A DNA stretch of 64,000 nt. Origin: Carnimonas nigrificans ATCC BAA-78 (GTDB lineage: Bacteria > Pseudomonadota > Gammaproteobacteria > Pseudomonadales > Halomonadaceae). The notes beneath the pieces were generated by a model that was given only the letters and a program-made list of their open reading frames with translations, ran no database searches and was not told the DNA's origin. Of the stretch, positions 35,258 through 45,026 are shown piece after piece; the stretch's first letter is position 1; every line of letters starts with the position of its first letter. A program made the translations under genes and the position numbers. Location of the stretch: contig NZ_JAGO01000011.1 in NCBI RefSeq assembly GCF_000526695.1, positions 434,001 through 498,000 on the forward strand. The letters run 5' to 3'.

Positions 35258-36127
35258 ATGGCATCTCAAGTTGATGAGCCAGTTAGTATTACTACATTCC
35301 CGGGATTTTCAGATGGGCCAGCGATATTTAATCCGGTTTATGGGCCTGAAGATAATACCGTTGATATAATAATAAAACAGGTTGGAGCTGCTGGTCCTGA
35401 GAGTGTTCGTTACTGCTATGCTGCAATAAGAGATATAAATGCAAAGAACCCTACTGACTTTACCCTCAAACTGGAGCAAGGCTTCGCAGATAAATATTAT
35501 GAGATGACCGGTGAGCGTATTACCTGCTTCACTAAAGGTACGCTTGTTTCTACGCCAACCGGCGAAGTGGCGGTCGAAACGCTGAAAGAGGGCGATGAAG
35601 TCATCACGCTCTCCGGTGTGAGAAAAGTGGAATGGCTTGGTATACAGCCTGCCCGCTTCCGCGCTGATTTTTCTGCCCAGGAAAAACGCGAACACTATCC
35701 GGTTCATATCCTGCCGGGAGCACTGGGCAACGGTGTGCCAACGCGCGAGGTAGTGGTCTCAGCCTGGCACCATCTGCATATCAATGGAGTGCTGGTGCGT
35801 GCAATGGATATCATCAATGGCAACACCATTTATCAGGATGATTTCGTAGAGCGCATCGACTACTACCATGTTGAATTTGATACCTACGACATGATCGCTA
35901 CCAGCGGCATGTTCTCGGAGTCGTTCACGGATAATGGCAATACCCGTGGTCGCTTCATTAATGCTGATTCCGCTAAATTGGCCGACGATTGGCAGAACAT
36001 CAAGGGTCGCTCACCGCGCCCCGGGTTTAAAGTGGTTCGTCCTGGCGATAAGGATGAACATCTGCTGTTCGCTATCAGAGAGCAGCTTGAGCTGGTGGCA
36101 GAGAATGCACTTGCGGTAGCGTGCTAG
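35258..36127 (+). CDS. Hint-domain (Hedgehog/intein-type, Hint_2) protein
   Basis: This is a 289-residue protein. From Cys90 it matches the Hint_2 group: CFTKGTLVSTPTGEVAVETL, then GDEVITLSG, a His-containing block VVVSAWHHLHINGVLV in the place of the usual SPxH, and a C-terminal ESFTDNGNTRGRF. Hint domains cleave or splice at a nucleophilic Cys, here preceded by Thr. Residues 1-89 are unlike anything I recognise and have no signal peptide. There is no C-terminal extein with Asn-Cys/Ser, so self-cleavage rather than splicing would be expected. Codons in the first 85 or so residues are AT-rich (ATA, AGA), whereas the Hint part uses the local GC-rich codons. AAGGAAAG precedes the ATG. The role is unknown. 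Confidence 0.8.
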   Translation: MASQVDEPVSITTFPGFSDGPAIFNPVYGPEDNTVDIIIKQVGAAGPESVRYCYAAIRDINAKNPTDFTLKLEQGFADKYYEMTGERITCFTKGTLVSTPTGEVAVETLKEGDEVITLSGVRKVEWLGIQPARFRADFSAQEKREHYPVHILPGALGNGVPTREVVVSAWHHLHINGVLVRAMDIINGNTIYQDDFVERIDYYHVEFDTYDMIATSGMFSESFTDNGNTRGRFINADSAKLADDWQNIKGRSPRPGFKVVRPGDKDEHLLFAIREQLELVAENALAVAC

Positions 36128-36186
36128 GGCCACACTGGCACTGCACGATAGAGCGACGCCAGTACGTCGCGTAACGTATTCACAGA

Positions 36187-36222
36187 ATGCGCCTGACCAT
36201 CGAGCCAAGGCGCGTTTTTATT
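36187..36222 (+). terminator. Terminator after the Hint-domain gene
   Basis: GCGCCT and AGGCGC (extendable outward with one mismatch) form a stem around 13 bases, followed by GTTTTTATT. Confidence 0.65.
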
Positions 36223-36326
36223 GTGGGGCTGAGCAAGTAGGGGCTGGCAGGGGCAACATACAGGGCAGCAGGCAGCTTATATGACCTGCCGCGCTACCCG
36301 CATGGAGGCATTTGATCGCCAGCGTT

Positions 36327-36698
36327 TTAATCCTGGTCGATCTGCTCATTGATTTCGAATGGGCCGCCCTGGGTATTGGATTGGCGCGGCAGCTTCATAT
36401 GCATGGCACTCATGGTGAGCAAGTGGGCGCTAATAGGAGTAGTAACCATCAGCAGCACCATAAGAATCAGTTCCTGGGCGCTAAATGTGCCGGTATGAAA
36501 CCAGAAGAACCCGATTGATGCGAGAATCACGGCACCGATGCCCACCGTAGAACTCATGGCCGGGCCATGCATGCGCATATAGAAGTCGTTGAAGCGCAAC
36601 ATGCCCACGGCACCGGTCAGGGCAGCCAGCCCCCCAATGACCAGCAACAGGGCGATGACACTTTCTATAATCAATTGCCACATGGCCTCAATCTCCAC
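36327..36698 (-). CDS. mnhG: Na+/H+ antiporter subunit G
   Basis: This is a 123-residue MrpG/MnhG subunit with three membrane helices. GAVGMLRFNDFYMRMHGPAMSSTVGIG is the family signature. It is the last gene of the Mrp operon; in other Mrp systems all subunits are needed for secondary Na+/H+ antiport. The acidic, polar C-terminus should be cytoplasmic. The stop of mnhF directly abuts its start. Confidence 0.92.
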   Translation of the reverse strand: MEIEAMWQLIIESVIALLLVIGGLAALTGAVGMLRFNDFYMRMHGPAMSSTVGIGAVILASIGFFWFHTGTFSAQELILMVLLMVTTPISAHLLTMSAMHMKLPRQSNTQGGPFEINEQIDQD

Positions 36699-36986
36699 TC
36701 ATTCGATAATCATGCCGCGCAGCAGATATTTACATAGCGCAGCAGTGGTTAAAAAGCTGAACAGTGTGATCAGCAAACCGGCCTCAAATCCATAGCGGCT
36801 GCCCGTCCCTATGCCAATCAATAAGATGAGTCCGATGGCATTGACGCTAAGCGTATCCAGCGCAGCGATGCGATCAGGCAGGCTCGGGCCTACCAGAATG
36901 CGATAGATATTCAGACACACCGCGATGCTGAACAGCAGGGCGGTCACCCACATCGCAACATGAATAATCGGATAATGGCTTAGCAT
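36699..36986 (-). CDS. mnhF: Na+/H+ antiporter subunit F
   Basis: This is a 95-residue MrpF/MnhF subunit with three hydrophobic segments and the conserved RILVGPSLPDRIAALDTLSVNAIG block, whose Asp residues are thought to matter for ion or scaffold function. It overlaps mnhE by seven bases. Confidence 0.93.
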   Translation of the reverse strand: MLSHYPIIHVAMWVTALLFSIAVCLNIYRILVGPSLPDRIAALDTLSVNAIGLILLIGIGTGSRYGFEAGLLITLFSFLTTAALCKYLLRGMIIE

Positions 36987-37477
36987 CCGAAAATCTCCTT
37001 GAGCGGTCGTTCATAGCGCTCGTAAATGAAGTTGACGAGTTGGTCTGGGTCTTCCACATCCAGCGCATGAATCAGCAGCGTATTGTCATGCGGTCGCAAG
37101 TGCGCCGAGAGCGTGCCGGGCGACAGCGAGAGAGTGCTGGTCAGTAGCGTAATGGGGAAGGATTCCTGCATCGCCAGCGGATAGAAGATAAAGGCAGGGC
37201 GCGGCGCATGTTTTGGCAGCCAGGTATTCTTCGCCACCTTGATATTGGATTCCACAATGTCGTAGATCACATGGATCAGGAACATGACCAGCTTCCACGG
37301 CTTGTGCAGTTGCGGCTGCGGCACCCAAAAACCATCTATCAGTTTCGGAATCAGCAGGGCAACGATCAGTGCCATGATGGTGTTGCCAACGCTCAAGGTA
37401 TTCATGAGCATCCACATCACAAATACCAGGCTTGAGATAAAAGGGTGGGTAATCAGCCACTTTATAAAGCGTTTCAT
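36980..37477 (-). CDS. mnhE: Na+/H+ antiporter subunit E
   Basis: This is a 165-residue MrpE/MnhE subunit with N-terminal hydrophobic segments (about residues 12-50) and a soluble C-terminal domain ending in TLSLSPGTLSAHL and HALDVEDPDQLVNFI, typical of the family. The start at 37477 overlaps the mnhD stop by four bases, indicating coupling; the open frame extends upstream but that part lies in mnhD. Confidence 0.92.
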   Translation of the reverse strand: MKRFIKWLITHPFISSLVFVMWMLMNTLSVGNTIMALIVALLIPKLIDGFWVPQPQLHKPWKLVMFLIHVIYDIVESNIKVAKNTWLPKHAPRPAFIFYPLAMQESFPITLLTSTLSLSPGTLSAHLRPHDNTLLIHALDVEDPDQLVNFIYERYERPLKEIFGC

Positions 37478-39000
37478 TGCACTGCCTCCCCAAGACTGGG
37501 TGCCTGACCCAACACCGCCTCGACATAGTGGCCGGGCGCTGCCAACTGAGCCACGATATCGTGGGTAAAGGCGCTCAGCGGATACGCAAACAAGGGAATG
37601 AGCAGCGCGACGCTGAGCAGCGCGATTGCCGCCCCCCCGGTGCGCCAGTTCAGCAAGGCTCCCCGCGTGGAGGCATCCTGACCGGCGCGCCAGAAGATAG
37701 TGGTGCCTGCGCGCGACATGCTGACCAGGCCCAGCAGCGTTGACAGCAGCACCACACCCCATAGCCAGGCGGCCTGATAGCCGTGGGCCGTGGTCAATAT
37801 CATGACCTTGGCAATTGAGCCGGAGAAGGGCGGAATGCCAAGAATGGCCAGTGTGCCCACAAAATAAAGTGTCCCCAGCAGATAGGGCTGGCGAAGACGG
37901 CGACTCTTGACGATACGGGTGCCCGCACGACCGCGTTGGCGGCCGATGGCTTCTGCCACCAGATAAAGCCCTGCCGTAATAAAGGTGGTATGCGGCAGAT
38001 AAAAGAGCACGGCACTGTAGCTATCGACGGAACCCATTCCCAGCGCCGCTACCATGGTGCCTACCGATACCAGCGTCAGATAGCTGATCTGGATACGCAG
38101 GTCAGGGCTTGAGAAGACGCCCAGCGCACCCACGGCAATGGTGGCGATGCCGCCGCACCACAGCCATTGGTGAGCAAAGTGGGCGATATTGCCCGCCTGA
38201 TCGCCAAAGATCAGCGTATAGACGCGCAGCAGCGAGTAGACCCCTACCTTCGTCATAATCGCAAAAATGACCGCTACCGAACCGGGAGCCGCCGCATAAG
38301 CGCGCGGTAGCCAGAAATGCAGGGGCAGAATCGCCGTTTTAAGCAGAAACACCGCCATCAGCATCAGAGCCGCGGCTTCCACCAGCCCCTGCTGGCGCTC
38401 GGTAACATGCGTCACCTTGACCGCCAGATCGGCCATGTTAAGCGTGCCCAGCGTGCCGTAAAGCGTACCGGCGGCAATCAGGAAGAATGACGATGCCGCT
38501 ACGTTGAGAATCACATAGTGCATACCTGCCAGGGTTCTTTTCCTTCCGCCGGAGTGCAGCAGCAGCGCATAAGAAGCGATCAGCAGAATTTCAAAGAAGA
38601 CAAACAGGTTGAAGATATCACCGGTAAGGAAAGCGCCGTTGATCCCCATGAGCTGGAATTGAAACAGCGCATGGAAGTTGGTGCCCTTGGCATCCTGTCC
38701 GTTGGAGGCGTAGAGCATCGCCGCGGCGCCGAGCAGGGTCGAAATGATCACCATGTAGGCGGCCAAGCGATCAAGCACCAGAACGATGCCGAAAGGAGGG
38801 TGCCATTCGCCCAGCTGATAGGTCCAGATGGTGCCGTCTCGCGTCATGACCAAAAGGGTAACGGCCACCACCAGCTGGAGCGTGGTGCCGATCAAGGCCA
38901 GCATTCGACGGCGGTGTGGCAACACGCTGCGCTCAAGCATCAGCAGGCAGGCAAACAGCATGGGAAGCGCAATGGGCGCTATGACCAGGTGGTGCATCAT
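37474..39000 (-). CDS. mnhD: Na+/H+ antiporter subunit D (NuoM/NuoN-like)
   Basis: This 508-residue proton-pumping-type subunit, homologous to complex I NuoM/NuoN, has about 14 helices. MGINGAFLTGDIFNLFVFFEILLIASYAL carries the essential Glu of helix 5, and KTAILPLHFWLPRAYAAAPGSVAVI carries the Lys and His region of helices 7-8. It overlaps mnhC and mnhE by four bases at each end, a tight coupling. Confidence 0.94.
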   Translation of the reverse strand: MMHHLVIAPIALPMLFACLLMLERSVLPHRRRMLALIGTTLQLVVAVTLLVMTRDGTIWTYQLGEWHPPFGIVLVLDRLAAYMVIISTLLGAAAMLYASNGQDAKGTNFHALFQFQLMGINGAFLTGDIFNLFVFFEILLIASYALLLHSGGRKRTLAGMHYVILNVAASSFFLIAAGTLYGTLGTLNMADLAVKVTHVTERQQGLVEAAALMLMAVFLLKTAILPLHFWLPRAYAAAPGSVAVIFAIMTKVGVYSLLRVYTLIFGDQAGNIAHFAHQWLWCGGIATIAVGALGVFSSPDLRIQISYLTLVSVGTMVAALGMGSVDSYSAVLFYLPHTTFITAGLYLVAEAIGRQRGRAGTRIVKSRRLRQPYLLGTLYFVGTLAILGIPPFSGSIAKVMILTTAHGYQAAWLWGVVLLSTLLGLVSMSRAGTTIFWRAGQDASTRGALLNWRTGGAAIALLSVALLIPLFAYPLSAFTHDIVAQLAAPGHYVEAVLGQAPSLGEAVQ

Positions 39001-39383
39001 CGTTTGCCGCCTCTTGATTCGTCGAGTTCAAGGGGGTCGGAGCGATGATCGTGACGCGATTTGCGCCGGCTGCCGTTGATATGATCGCTACCCAGGTCGG
39101 CGCGTGCACGAATGGCGAGAATCATGACAAATGCCGTCATCGCAAAGCCGATCACAATCGCGGTCAACACCAGCGCCGATGGCACTGGGTCGATTGAACC
39201 GAGCTTGCTTCCTACCAGTCCATCGGCACCAATGCGAAGCCGTCCCATGGAAAAGAGAAACAGGTTGGTGGCAAAGGTCATCAGACTCATACCGAGCACA
39301 ATGGGCAGGGTTCTGCCTCTTAGCATCATGAATATGCCGCAGGCGGTCAAAATGCCGATGGTGGCCGAAAATATCGCTTCCAT
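38997..39383 (-). CDS. mnhC: Na+/H+ antiporter subunit C (NuoK-like)
   Basis: This is a 128-residue MrpC/MnhC subunit, homologous to NuoK, with three helices (IGILTACGIFMMLRG; VLGMSLMTFATNLFLFSMG; ALVLTAIVIGFAMTAFVMIL). The Glu/His-rich, basic tail after residue 100 is cytoplasmic. The start at 39383 follows the mnhA stop by one base. Confidence 0.92.
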   Translation of the reverse strand: MEAIFSATIGILTACGIFMMLRGRTLPIVLGMSLMTFATNLFLFSMGRLRIGADGLVGSKLGSIDPVPSALVLTAIVIGFAMTAFVMILAIRARADLGSDHINGSRRKSRHDHRSDPLELDESRGGKR

Positions 39384-39384
39384 A

Positions 39385-42219
39385 TCAGCGCATCTCCTTC
39401 TTGGCAGACATCGCACCATCAATCTGACGGTGCTCGCGAGCGGGGCTATAAGGGGTGGCAAGACGCCCAAGGTTGGCGAGAATCATCATTGTTGCGCCTA
39501 CCACCGTCAGGAACACGCCAAGGTCAAAGACCAGCGCCGAGGCAATTTCCAGCGAGCCGATCAGCGGTATATCGAAGTGATCGAACCAGGTGGTCAGGAA
39601 GTTGTGACCGAACAGTAGCGGCGCAGCGCTGGTGAGCCATGCGATCAATAAGCCGGTGGCAATCAAGCGCTGGAAGTCGATGCGTAGCCGGCGCATCGTC
39701 CACTCAACACCACGGGCGGTATACATCATGATCAGCGCGGAAGCTGCTACCAGCCCGCCGATAAAGCCGCCGCCAGGGAGGTTATGACCGCGAATGAAGA
39801 AGTAGAACGCCACCATCAGTGCCAGCGGCAACACTATTTGCGCCACTGATCCGAAAATGGTCGGGAAGTACTCCGGCGCCCAAGGGCGGTTTTCTGCGCT
39901 GGTGGTTGGTACGAACAGCTTCATGCGGTTAAGCAGTTTGAGAACCCCCAGCGCCGTGATGCCCAGCACGGTGATTTCACCCAGGGTATCGAAACCACGG
40001 AAATCGACCAGAATAACGTTGACCACGTTGTGCCCGCCCGCACCTGATACCGCATTATCGGTGAAGAATTTACCAATCGAATCGTAGTGATCGGTCAGCA
40101 CGGCAAAGTTGATGCTGGCGATAACCGTACCGACAGCCGCTGCCAGCACCAGGTCGCGCAGGATACGAATGCCGCTGGAGACGCGCGGCGTTTGCTGCGG
40201 CAGGAAGAAGAGCGTGAGCAGCATCAGAATGAGCGTTACCGGTGCCACCACCAACTGGGTAAGGGCGAGATCGGGCGACGAGAATTTCAGGAACGCCAGC
40301 GCCACCATCAGCTCAGTAATGGAGAGGCAGATCAGTGCAATCAGTCGGTAGCGCTGGAAGTTGACCGTGGCAATAGCGCCGATACACATCGCGATGGCAC
40401 CTGCCAGCACAAAGGGGTCAATTGGCTGTAGCGCTACCGGCCCCATCAGACCGGGCATTTTCACCAGCCCCTGCACCGCCATGATCAGCATCAGCGTCAT
40501 CATGACCAGCATATATTGCTGAAGCGAACGGCTGTCGATGCGATCCAGCACGCGCTCGCCGAACGCGATGCTTTTCTGAACGGCTCTTTCAAAGACCAGC
40601 TTGGCATCTGTCTTGAGAAAATCGCGACGGAAGCTGGAGTGCAGGATATTGCGCATCAGGTAGATGATTAACCCCAGCAGCATGGCCGCTGCGCTCATCA
40701 TGAGCGGCAGATTGATGCCGTGCCAAACCGCCAGGCTTTGGCCGCTCATGGCATCAGTGGCGACCACGCTCATGGCGCTGTTCAGCAGTGCGCCTACGGT
40801 GAAGGAGGGGAACATGCCCACGGCCAGACACAGGATAATCAGTATCTCGATAGGCAGGCGCATGGGGCGCGGCGCTTCATGGGGCTGCTTGGGCAGAAAG
40901 CGCGGCTCACCGCGATAGAAGACATCCACCACCAGACGCAGCGAGTAGGCCACGGAGAGTGCCGAGCCGAGGGTTGCCAGCGCAGGAATCAGCCATGACA
41001 GGCCGCCGAGGCTTTGGATTTGTAGTGTTTCGGTCAGGAACATCTCTTTCGAGATAAAGCCGTTCAGCAGCGGCACGCCTGCCATCGACGCACCGGCCAC
41101 CGTTGCCAGCGCCGCAGTATAGGGCATGTAACGTCGCAGCCCCCCCAACCGGCGTGAGTCGCGGGTGCCGCATTCATGATCCACGATGCCCACTGCCATG
41201 AACAGTGAGGCTTTGAAAATGGCGTGGTTGACTACGTGGAACACGGCCGCCAGCGTCGAGAGCCGGGTATCAAGCCCGAGCAGCATGGTAATCAACCCAA
41301 GGTGGCTAATGGTCGAGTAGGCCAGTAGCCCTTTCAGGTCGTACTGCACCATCGCCATGTAGGCACCATAGAACATGGTGATCAGCCCGGTCAGGGTAAT
41401 GATGTAGTACCAGCCATTGGTATCGCCCATTACGGGATAGAGGCGAATCAGCAGGAAGATACCGGCTTTTACCATGGTCGCCGAGTGCAGGTAGGCACTT
41501 ACCGGGGTTGGGGCTGACATTGCATGGGGCAGCCAGAACTGGAACGGAAACTGCGCCGATTTGGTGAAGGCACCCAGCAGCAGCAGTATCAGTACCAGCG
41601 GATAGAGCGGACTTTGGCGCAGCGTTTCGCCTGAATGAAGCACGGTATCCAGGCTGAAGCTGCCGACGATATGGCCCATCAGCATCAGACTCGCCAGCAG
41701 GCACAATCCGCCGGCACCGGTGACCGCAAAGGCCATGCGAGCGCCTTTACGCGCGTTGCTTGACCACGACCAGAAGCTGATCAGCAGAAACGATGACACA
41801 CTGGTCAGTTCCCAGAAAAACCACAGCAGCATCAGGTTGTCGGAGGTCACGATGCCGAGCATGGAGGTCATGAACAGCATCAGAAAGCCGTAAAATTTCG
41901 GCATCGAATCCTTGGGATCGAGATAGTAACGCGCGTAGACGATGACCAGCAGACCAATGCCAAGAATCAGCAGGGTAAAGAGAAGCGAAAGCCCATCGAA
42001 GCGAAATGCCAGCGCCAGGCCCATTTGAGGCACCCACGGCAGGGCAAAGTGAAGGATGTCACCCTTCAGCACCTGTATTCCCAGCCAGATGGTAATCGCT
42101 AGCGCCGCACCGGGCAGTAGCGCGGTCAACAGGGCGATGGGCGTGCGTCTGGCACGCCGTGCCAGCACCGGTACCAGGCTGCCGATAAGGGGAAGCAGGA
42201 TAATCAAGGGCAGTAACAT
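39385..42219 (-). CDS. mnhA: Fused Na+/H+ antiporter subunits A and B
   Basis: This 944-residue protein joins MrpA (NuoL-like, about residues 1-790) to an MrpB domain at the C-terminus, recognised by FFIRGHNLPGGGFIGGLVAASALI. The fusion is the mark of group 2 Mrp operons, which have six genes. In the A part WFFWELTSVSSFLLISFWSW carries the conserved Glu, and FPFQFWLPHAMSAPTPVSAYLHSA the proton-channel His/Lys region. It is the first gene of the operon mnhA(B)CDEFG. The complex exchanges cytoplasmic Na+ for H+, which suits a salt-tolerant organism. A 558-base non-coding region lies upstream. Confidence 0.94.
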   Translation of the reverse strand: MLLPLIILLPLIGSLVPVLARRARRTPIALLTALLPGAALAITIWLGIQVLKGDILHFALPWVPQMGLALAFRFDGLSLLFTLLILGIGLLVIVYARYYLDPKDSMPKFYGFLMLFMTSMLGIVTSDNLMLLWFFWELTSVSSFLLISFWSWSSNARKGARMAFAVTGAGGLCLLASLMLMGHIVGSFSLDTVLHSGETLRQSPLYPLVLILLLLGAFTKSAQFPFQFWLPHAMSAPTPVSAYLHSATMVKAGIFLLIRLYPVMGDTNGWYYIITLTGLITMFYGAYMAMVQYDLKGLLAYSTISHLGLITMLLGLDTRLSTLAAVFHVVNHAIFKASLFMAVGIVDHECGTRDSRRLGGLRRYMPYTAALATVAGASMAGVPLLNGFISKEMFLTETLQIQSLGGLSWLIPALATLGSALSVAYSLRLVVDVFYRGEPRFLPKQPHEAPRPMRLPIEILIILCLAVGMFPSFTVGALLNSAMSVVATDAMSGQSLAVWHGINLPLMMSAAAMLLGLIIYLMRNILHSSFRRDFLKTDAKLVFERAVQKSIAFGERVLDRIDSRSLQQYMLVMMTLMLIMAVQGLVKMPGLMGPVALQPIDPFVLAGAIAMCIGAIATVNFQRYRLIALICLSITELMVALAFLKFSSPDLALTQLVVAPVTLILMLLTLFFLPQQTPRVSSGIRILRDLVLAAAVGTVIASINFAVLTDHYDSIGKFFTDNAVSGAGGHNVVNVILVDFRGFDTLGEITVLGITALGVLKLLNRMKLFVPTTSAENRPWAPEYFPTIFGSVAQIVLPLALMVAFYFFIRGHNLPGGGFIGGLVAASALIMMYTARGVEWTMRRLRIDFQRLIATGLLIAWLTSAAPLLFGHNFLTTWFDHFDIPLIGSLEIASALVFDLGVFLTVVGATMMILANLGRLATPYSPAREHRQIDGAMSAKKEMR

Positions 42220-42777
42220 TAATGCTCTCTTATTAAAGAAATAGTTACCTTGAGTGCACCAGCAGCGGCCATCTACAGGTGCTCACTTGTGCAGATTATC
42301 GGCGACTAGCGGCGTTGCTTCCCGTAACGCTGATGATGGTGGCGTTCCGGAGTAACGCGAGTGCGCTAGCCAGCCTTCGAGCGAAACATTCGCATTCAGG
42401 CAAGCGATACGCTGCTTGCTTGTGGTTGTTACAACACGCGCAACAACCTTCTATCGTGATTTCTCCGGCAGCGTTCTTGAGTGCTGGCATGCAAGGCATC
42501 ATGGCACTCGCTGAATGTGGCGCTCTGCACGGAGGCGTGTTAGGTCAAACGTTGCATTTGGCCCGGCGGGCGTTACCGATAGCAGCGGTTGCTCATCGTC
42601 AGAGGAGCAGAGGCTGCTGGCGTGAGGACTGCCGGAATCGGAAATTGTTAATGCCTGAAAAAATATCATTTGTTTCAAACAATTGCCACTTGACTGTGCA
42701 GAATGTTTGCAACATTGGCTGTCGGTGGCAGCCCTCCCGCTGAAGTGGAAGCGCTGCCACTCGCGCTCATCAGCACA
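42220..42777. other. Long intergenic region upstream of mnhA
   Basis: No gene is supported. It should hold the mnh operon promoter near the mnhA end. Two short inverted repeats are present: GGTTGTT/AACAACC (42424-42448) and TTGTTTCAAACAA (42671-42683). A plus-strand open frame covers much of it but lacks a ribosome site and any familiar sequence. Confidence 0.45.
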
Positions 42778-43506
42778 TCAATAAAGGCGAGAGAGCAGGG
42801 CGACCACGGCAGTTTCGACGCGCAGAATACGTGCGCCGAGCTGTACGCCTTCTACTCCCGTCTGCTGGAGCTGTTCCAGCTCGTAGTCAACAAAGCCGCC
42901 TTCAGGGCCAATGGCCAGTAGCAGCGGGGTCTCTACGGGCAAGCCGCGCGGGCAGGGGAGCGCTGCGCCGGGGTCAGCCACCAGCCCACGACGCTCCGCC
43001 AACAGTGCCGGTAGCTGATCTTCAACAAATGGCTTGAAACGTGGCGCGCTATCCACCTGTGGCATCAGAGTATCGCAGCACTGCTCAAGCCCTAGCTGTA
43101 GATGGTGCATGATCTTTTCTTCGCGCAGTTCGGGGCTTTGCCAGAAGCTCTTCTCGACTCGTGCGGTATTAATAAGGGTAATGCGCTTTACCCCCAGTGC
43201 CGCCATGTTTTCAAGGCTGCGCGCCAGCATGCGTGGTCGTGGCAGGGCCAGCAGCACATGCACATTCAGCGCCGCCGGTGGCTGCTGTTCGGCGACAAAG
43301 GAAAATTCCGCGACCTGCTCGGTGAGCGTCAGCAGTTCACCACGCCCCATTGCGCCGTTGATTTCACCCAGCCGGTACATTTTTCCCTCTTCTGCACGAT
43401 GTACCTGATGAAGATGGGCGAGGCGGCGTGCATCATTGATGCGTACCCGCAGCTCACCGTCGCTGCTGGTAAAGGTGTCAGCCTGGGAAAAGAGAATCAG
43501 ATTCAT
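42778..43506 (-). CDS. rsmE: 16S rRNA m3U1498 methyltransferase RsmE
   Basis: This is a 242-residue SPOUT methyltransferase of the RsmE family. The N-terminal PUA-like domain contains RVRINDARRLAHLHQVHR. The knotted domain contains ALPRPRMLARSLENMAALGV, LAIGPEGGFVDYE near residue 195 and LGARILRVETAVVALL, which form the SAM site. It modifies U1498 in helix 44 of 16S rRNA. It is monocistronic and stands upstream of and divergent from purD. Confidence 0.94.
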   Translation of the reverse strand: MNLILFSQADTFTSSDGELRVRINDARRLAHLHQVHRAEEGKMYRLGEINGAMGRGELLTLTEQVAEFSFVAEQQPPAALNVHVLLALPRPRMLARSLENMAALGVKRITLINTARVEKSFWQSPELREEKIMHHLQLGLEQCCDTLMPQVDSAPRFKPFVEDQLPALLAERRGLVADPGAALPCPRGLPVETPLLLAIGPEGGFVDYELEQLQQTGVEGVQLGARILRVETAVVALLSRLY

Positions 43507-43722
43507 GGTTGGCTCGTGCAGGGTCTACTTATATAAGGCGGCCAATCATAGCAAATCACCGTATTGTGTGGTGTTCACTATCGGCCTGACGCAACGCGAG
43601 GGTCAGGCTACTCGGTTAGCGTGCAATTTCTGGCATAATACGCCACATAGCCGCGATGCTTCGCATTTTCATGCGTGAGCGCGCGATTTTCATGGAGCTG
43701 TCAGGTACATAGGAAGGGTGCA

Positions 43723-45024
43723 ATGAACGTGCTTATCATCGGTAACGGCGGGCGTGAACACGCGCTGGCATGGAAAGCGGCGCAGTCTCCCAGGGTGAGC
43801 AACGTGTTTGTGCTACCCGGCAACGCAGGTACGGCGCAGGACCCGGCACTTACCAATGTGGCGCTCTCGATGGATGACCACGACGCGCTGGTAGCCTTCG
43901 CCAGGGAGCAGCAGGTTGCACTCACCATTGTCGGGCCGGAAGCGCCGCTGGTGGCAGGGATCGTTGATCTTTTTCAGCAGCACGGCCTGGCGATTTTCGG
44001 GCCGACGGCGGCTGCCGCACAGCTTGAAGGCTCCAAGTCGTTCACCAAGGAATTTCTGGCCCGCCACGCGATTCCCACCGCAGATTTTCAAACCTTCACC
44101 CGTATTGATGAAGCACTCGCTTACCTTGATGAGCTATCCCAACAGGGGCGTGCTGCGCCTATCGTGATCAAGGCTGACGGTTTGGCGGCGGGCAAGGGCG
44201 TAGTCGTTGCCACCACCGAACAGCAAGCGCGTGATGCCATTCGCGATATGCTTGAAGACAACGCCTTCGGCGATGCCGGTGCTCGGGTGGTTATCGAAGA
44301 GTTTCTCGATGGCGAAGAGGCCAGCTTTATTTGCATGGTTGATGGCACCCACATCCTGCCCATGGCAACCAGTCAGGATCACAAGCGCGCGCTGAATGGT
44401 GACAAAGGCCCCAATACCGGCGGCATGGGGGCGTATTCTCCCGCACCGGTCGTCACCCCTGAGGTGGAGCAGCGCATTTTGCGTGAAGTGATCGAGCCTA
44501 CCGTCAGCGGTATGGCGCAGGAAGGTGCGCCCTTTTGCGGCTTCTTGTATGCGGGGCTGATGATTGATACTGAAGGCGCGCCCAAGGTCATTGAATACAA
44601 CGTGCGTTTTGGCGATCCTGAAACACAGCCCATTATGCTAAGGCTCGATAGCGATCTGGTAGAGCTGGTGCAGGCCGCGGTTGAAGGCCGCCTCGATCGC
44701 GTCGAGTGTGCGTGGAATGAGCAGCCGGCAGTCGGTGTGGTGGTTGCGGCGGGTGGTTATCCTGGCAGCTACCGCAAGGGTGATCCGATCAGCGGTATTG
44801 AAGCTGCCGAGCAGACGGGCTGTAAGGTATTTCAGGCGGGTACGGCACTGGCAAATGATCAGCTCGTCTCGGCAGGCGGTCGTGTACTGTGTGTTACCGC
44901 GCTGGGCGACACTGTTGCTGAGGCGGCTGCCAATGCTTACCGCGGCGTCGAGCAGATCAACCTCGAAGGGGCTGAATTCCGTACCGATATTGCCCATCGT
45001 GCGATTGCCCGCGAGCAGCACTAA
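43723..45024 (+). CDS. purD: Phosphoribosylamine-glycine ligase (GARS)
   Basis: This 433-residue ATP-grasp enzyme carries out the second step of purine synthesis, joining glycine to 5-phosphoribosylamine. [18 protein letters not shown] opens the N-terminal domain; [14 protein letters not shown] is the ATP-grasp glycine-rich loop, and [13 protein letters not shown] carries metal ligands. The start at 43723 is the conserved Met and follows AGGAAGG. purH, its frequent partner, is not adjacent. A palindromic repeat begins two bases after the stop. Confidence 0.96.
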   Translation: MNVLIIGNGGREHALAWKAAQSPRVSNVFVLPGNAGTAQDPALTNVALSMDDHDALVAFAREQQVALTIVGPEAPLVAGIVDLFQQHGLAIFGPTAAAAQLEGSKSFTKEFLARHAIPTADFQTFTRIDEALAYLDELSQQGRAAPIVIKADGLAAGKGVVVATTEQQARDAIRDMLEDNAFGDAGARVVIEEFLDGEEASFICMVDGTHILPMATSQDHKRALNGDKGPNTGGMGAYSPAPVVTPEVEQRILREVIEPTVSGMAQEGAPFCGFLYAGLMIDTEGAPKVIEYNVRFGDPETQPIMLRLDSDLVELVQAAVEGRLDRVECAWNEQPAVGVVVAAGGYPGSYRKGDPISGIEAAEQTGCKVFQAGTALANDQLVSAGGRVLCVTALGDTVAEAAANAYRGVEQINLEGAEFRTDIAHRAIAREQH

Positions 45025-45026
45025 TA

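Noticed and set aside
35258-36127. Intein insertion in a host protein
   Set aside because: There is no C-extein or terminal His-Asn splice block and no host protein interrupted; it fits a stand-alone Hint_2 protein better.
42671-42683. TTGTTTCAAACAA palindrome as the mnh operator
   Set aside because: It lies about 450 bases from mnhA, next to the 3-prime end of rsmE, too far for a simple operator.
42279-42743. 154-codon open frame upstream of rsmE and mnhA
   Set aside because: Starts at a non-ATG codon without a ribosome site; sequence looks random (many Cys, Arg, Leu) and matches no family I know.
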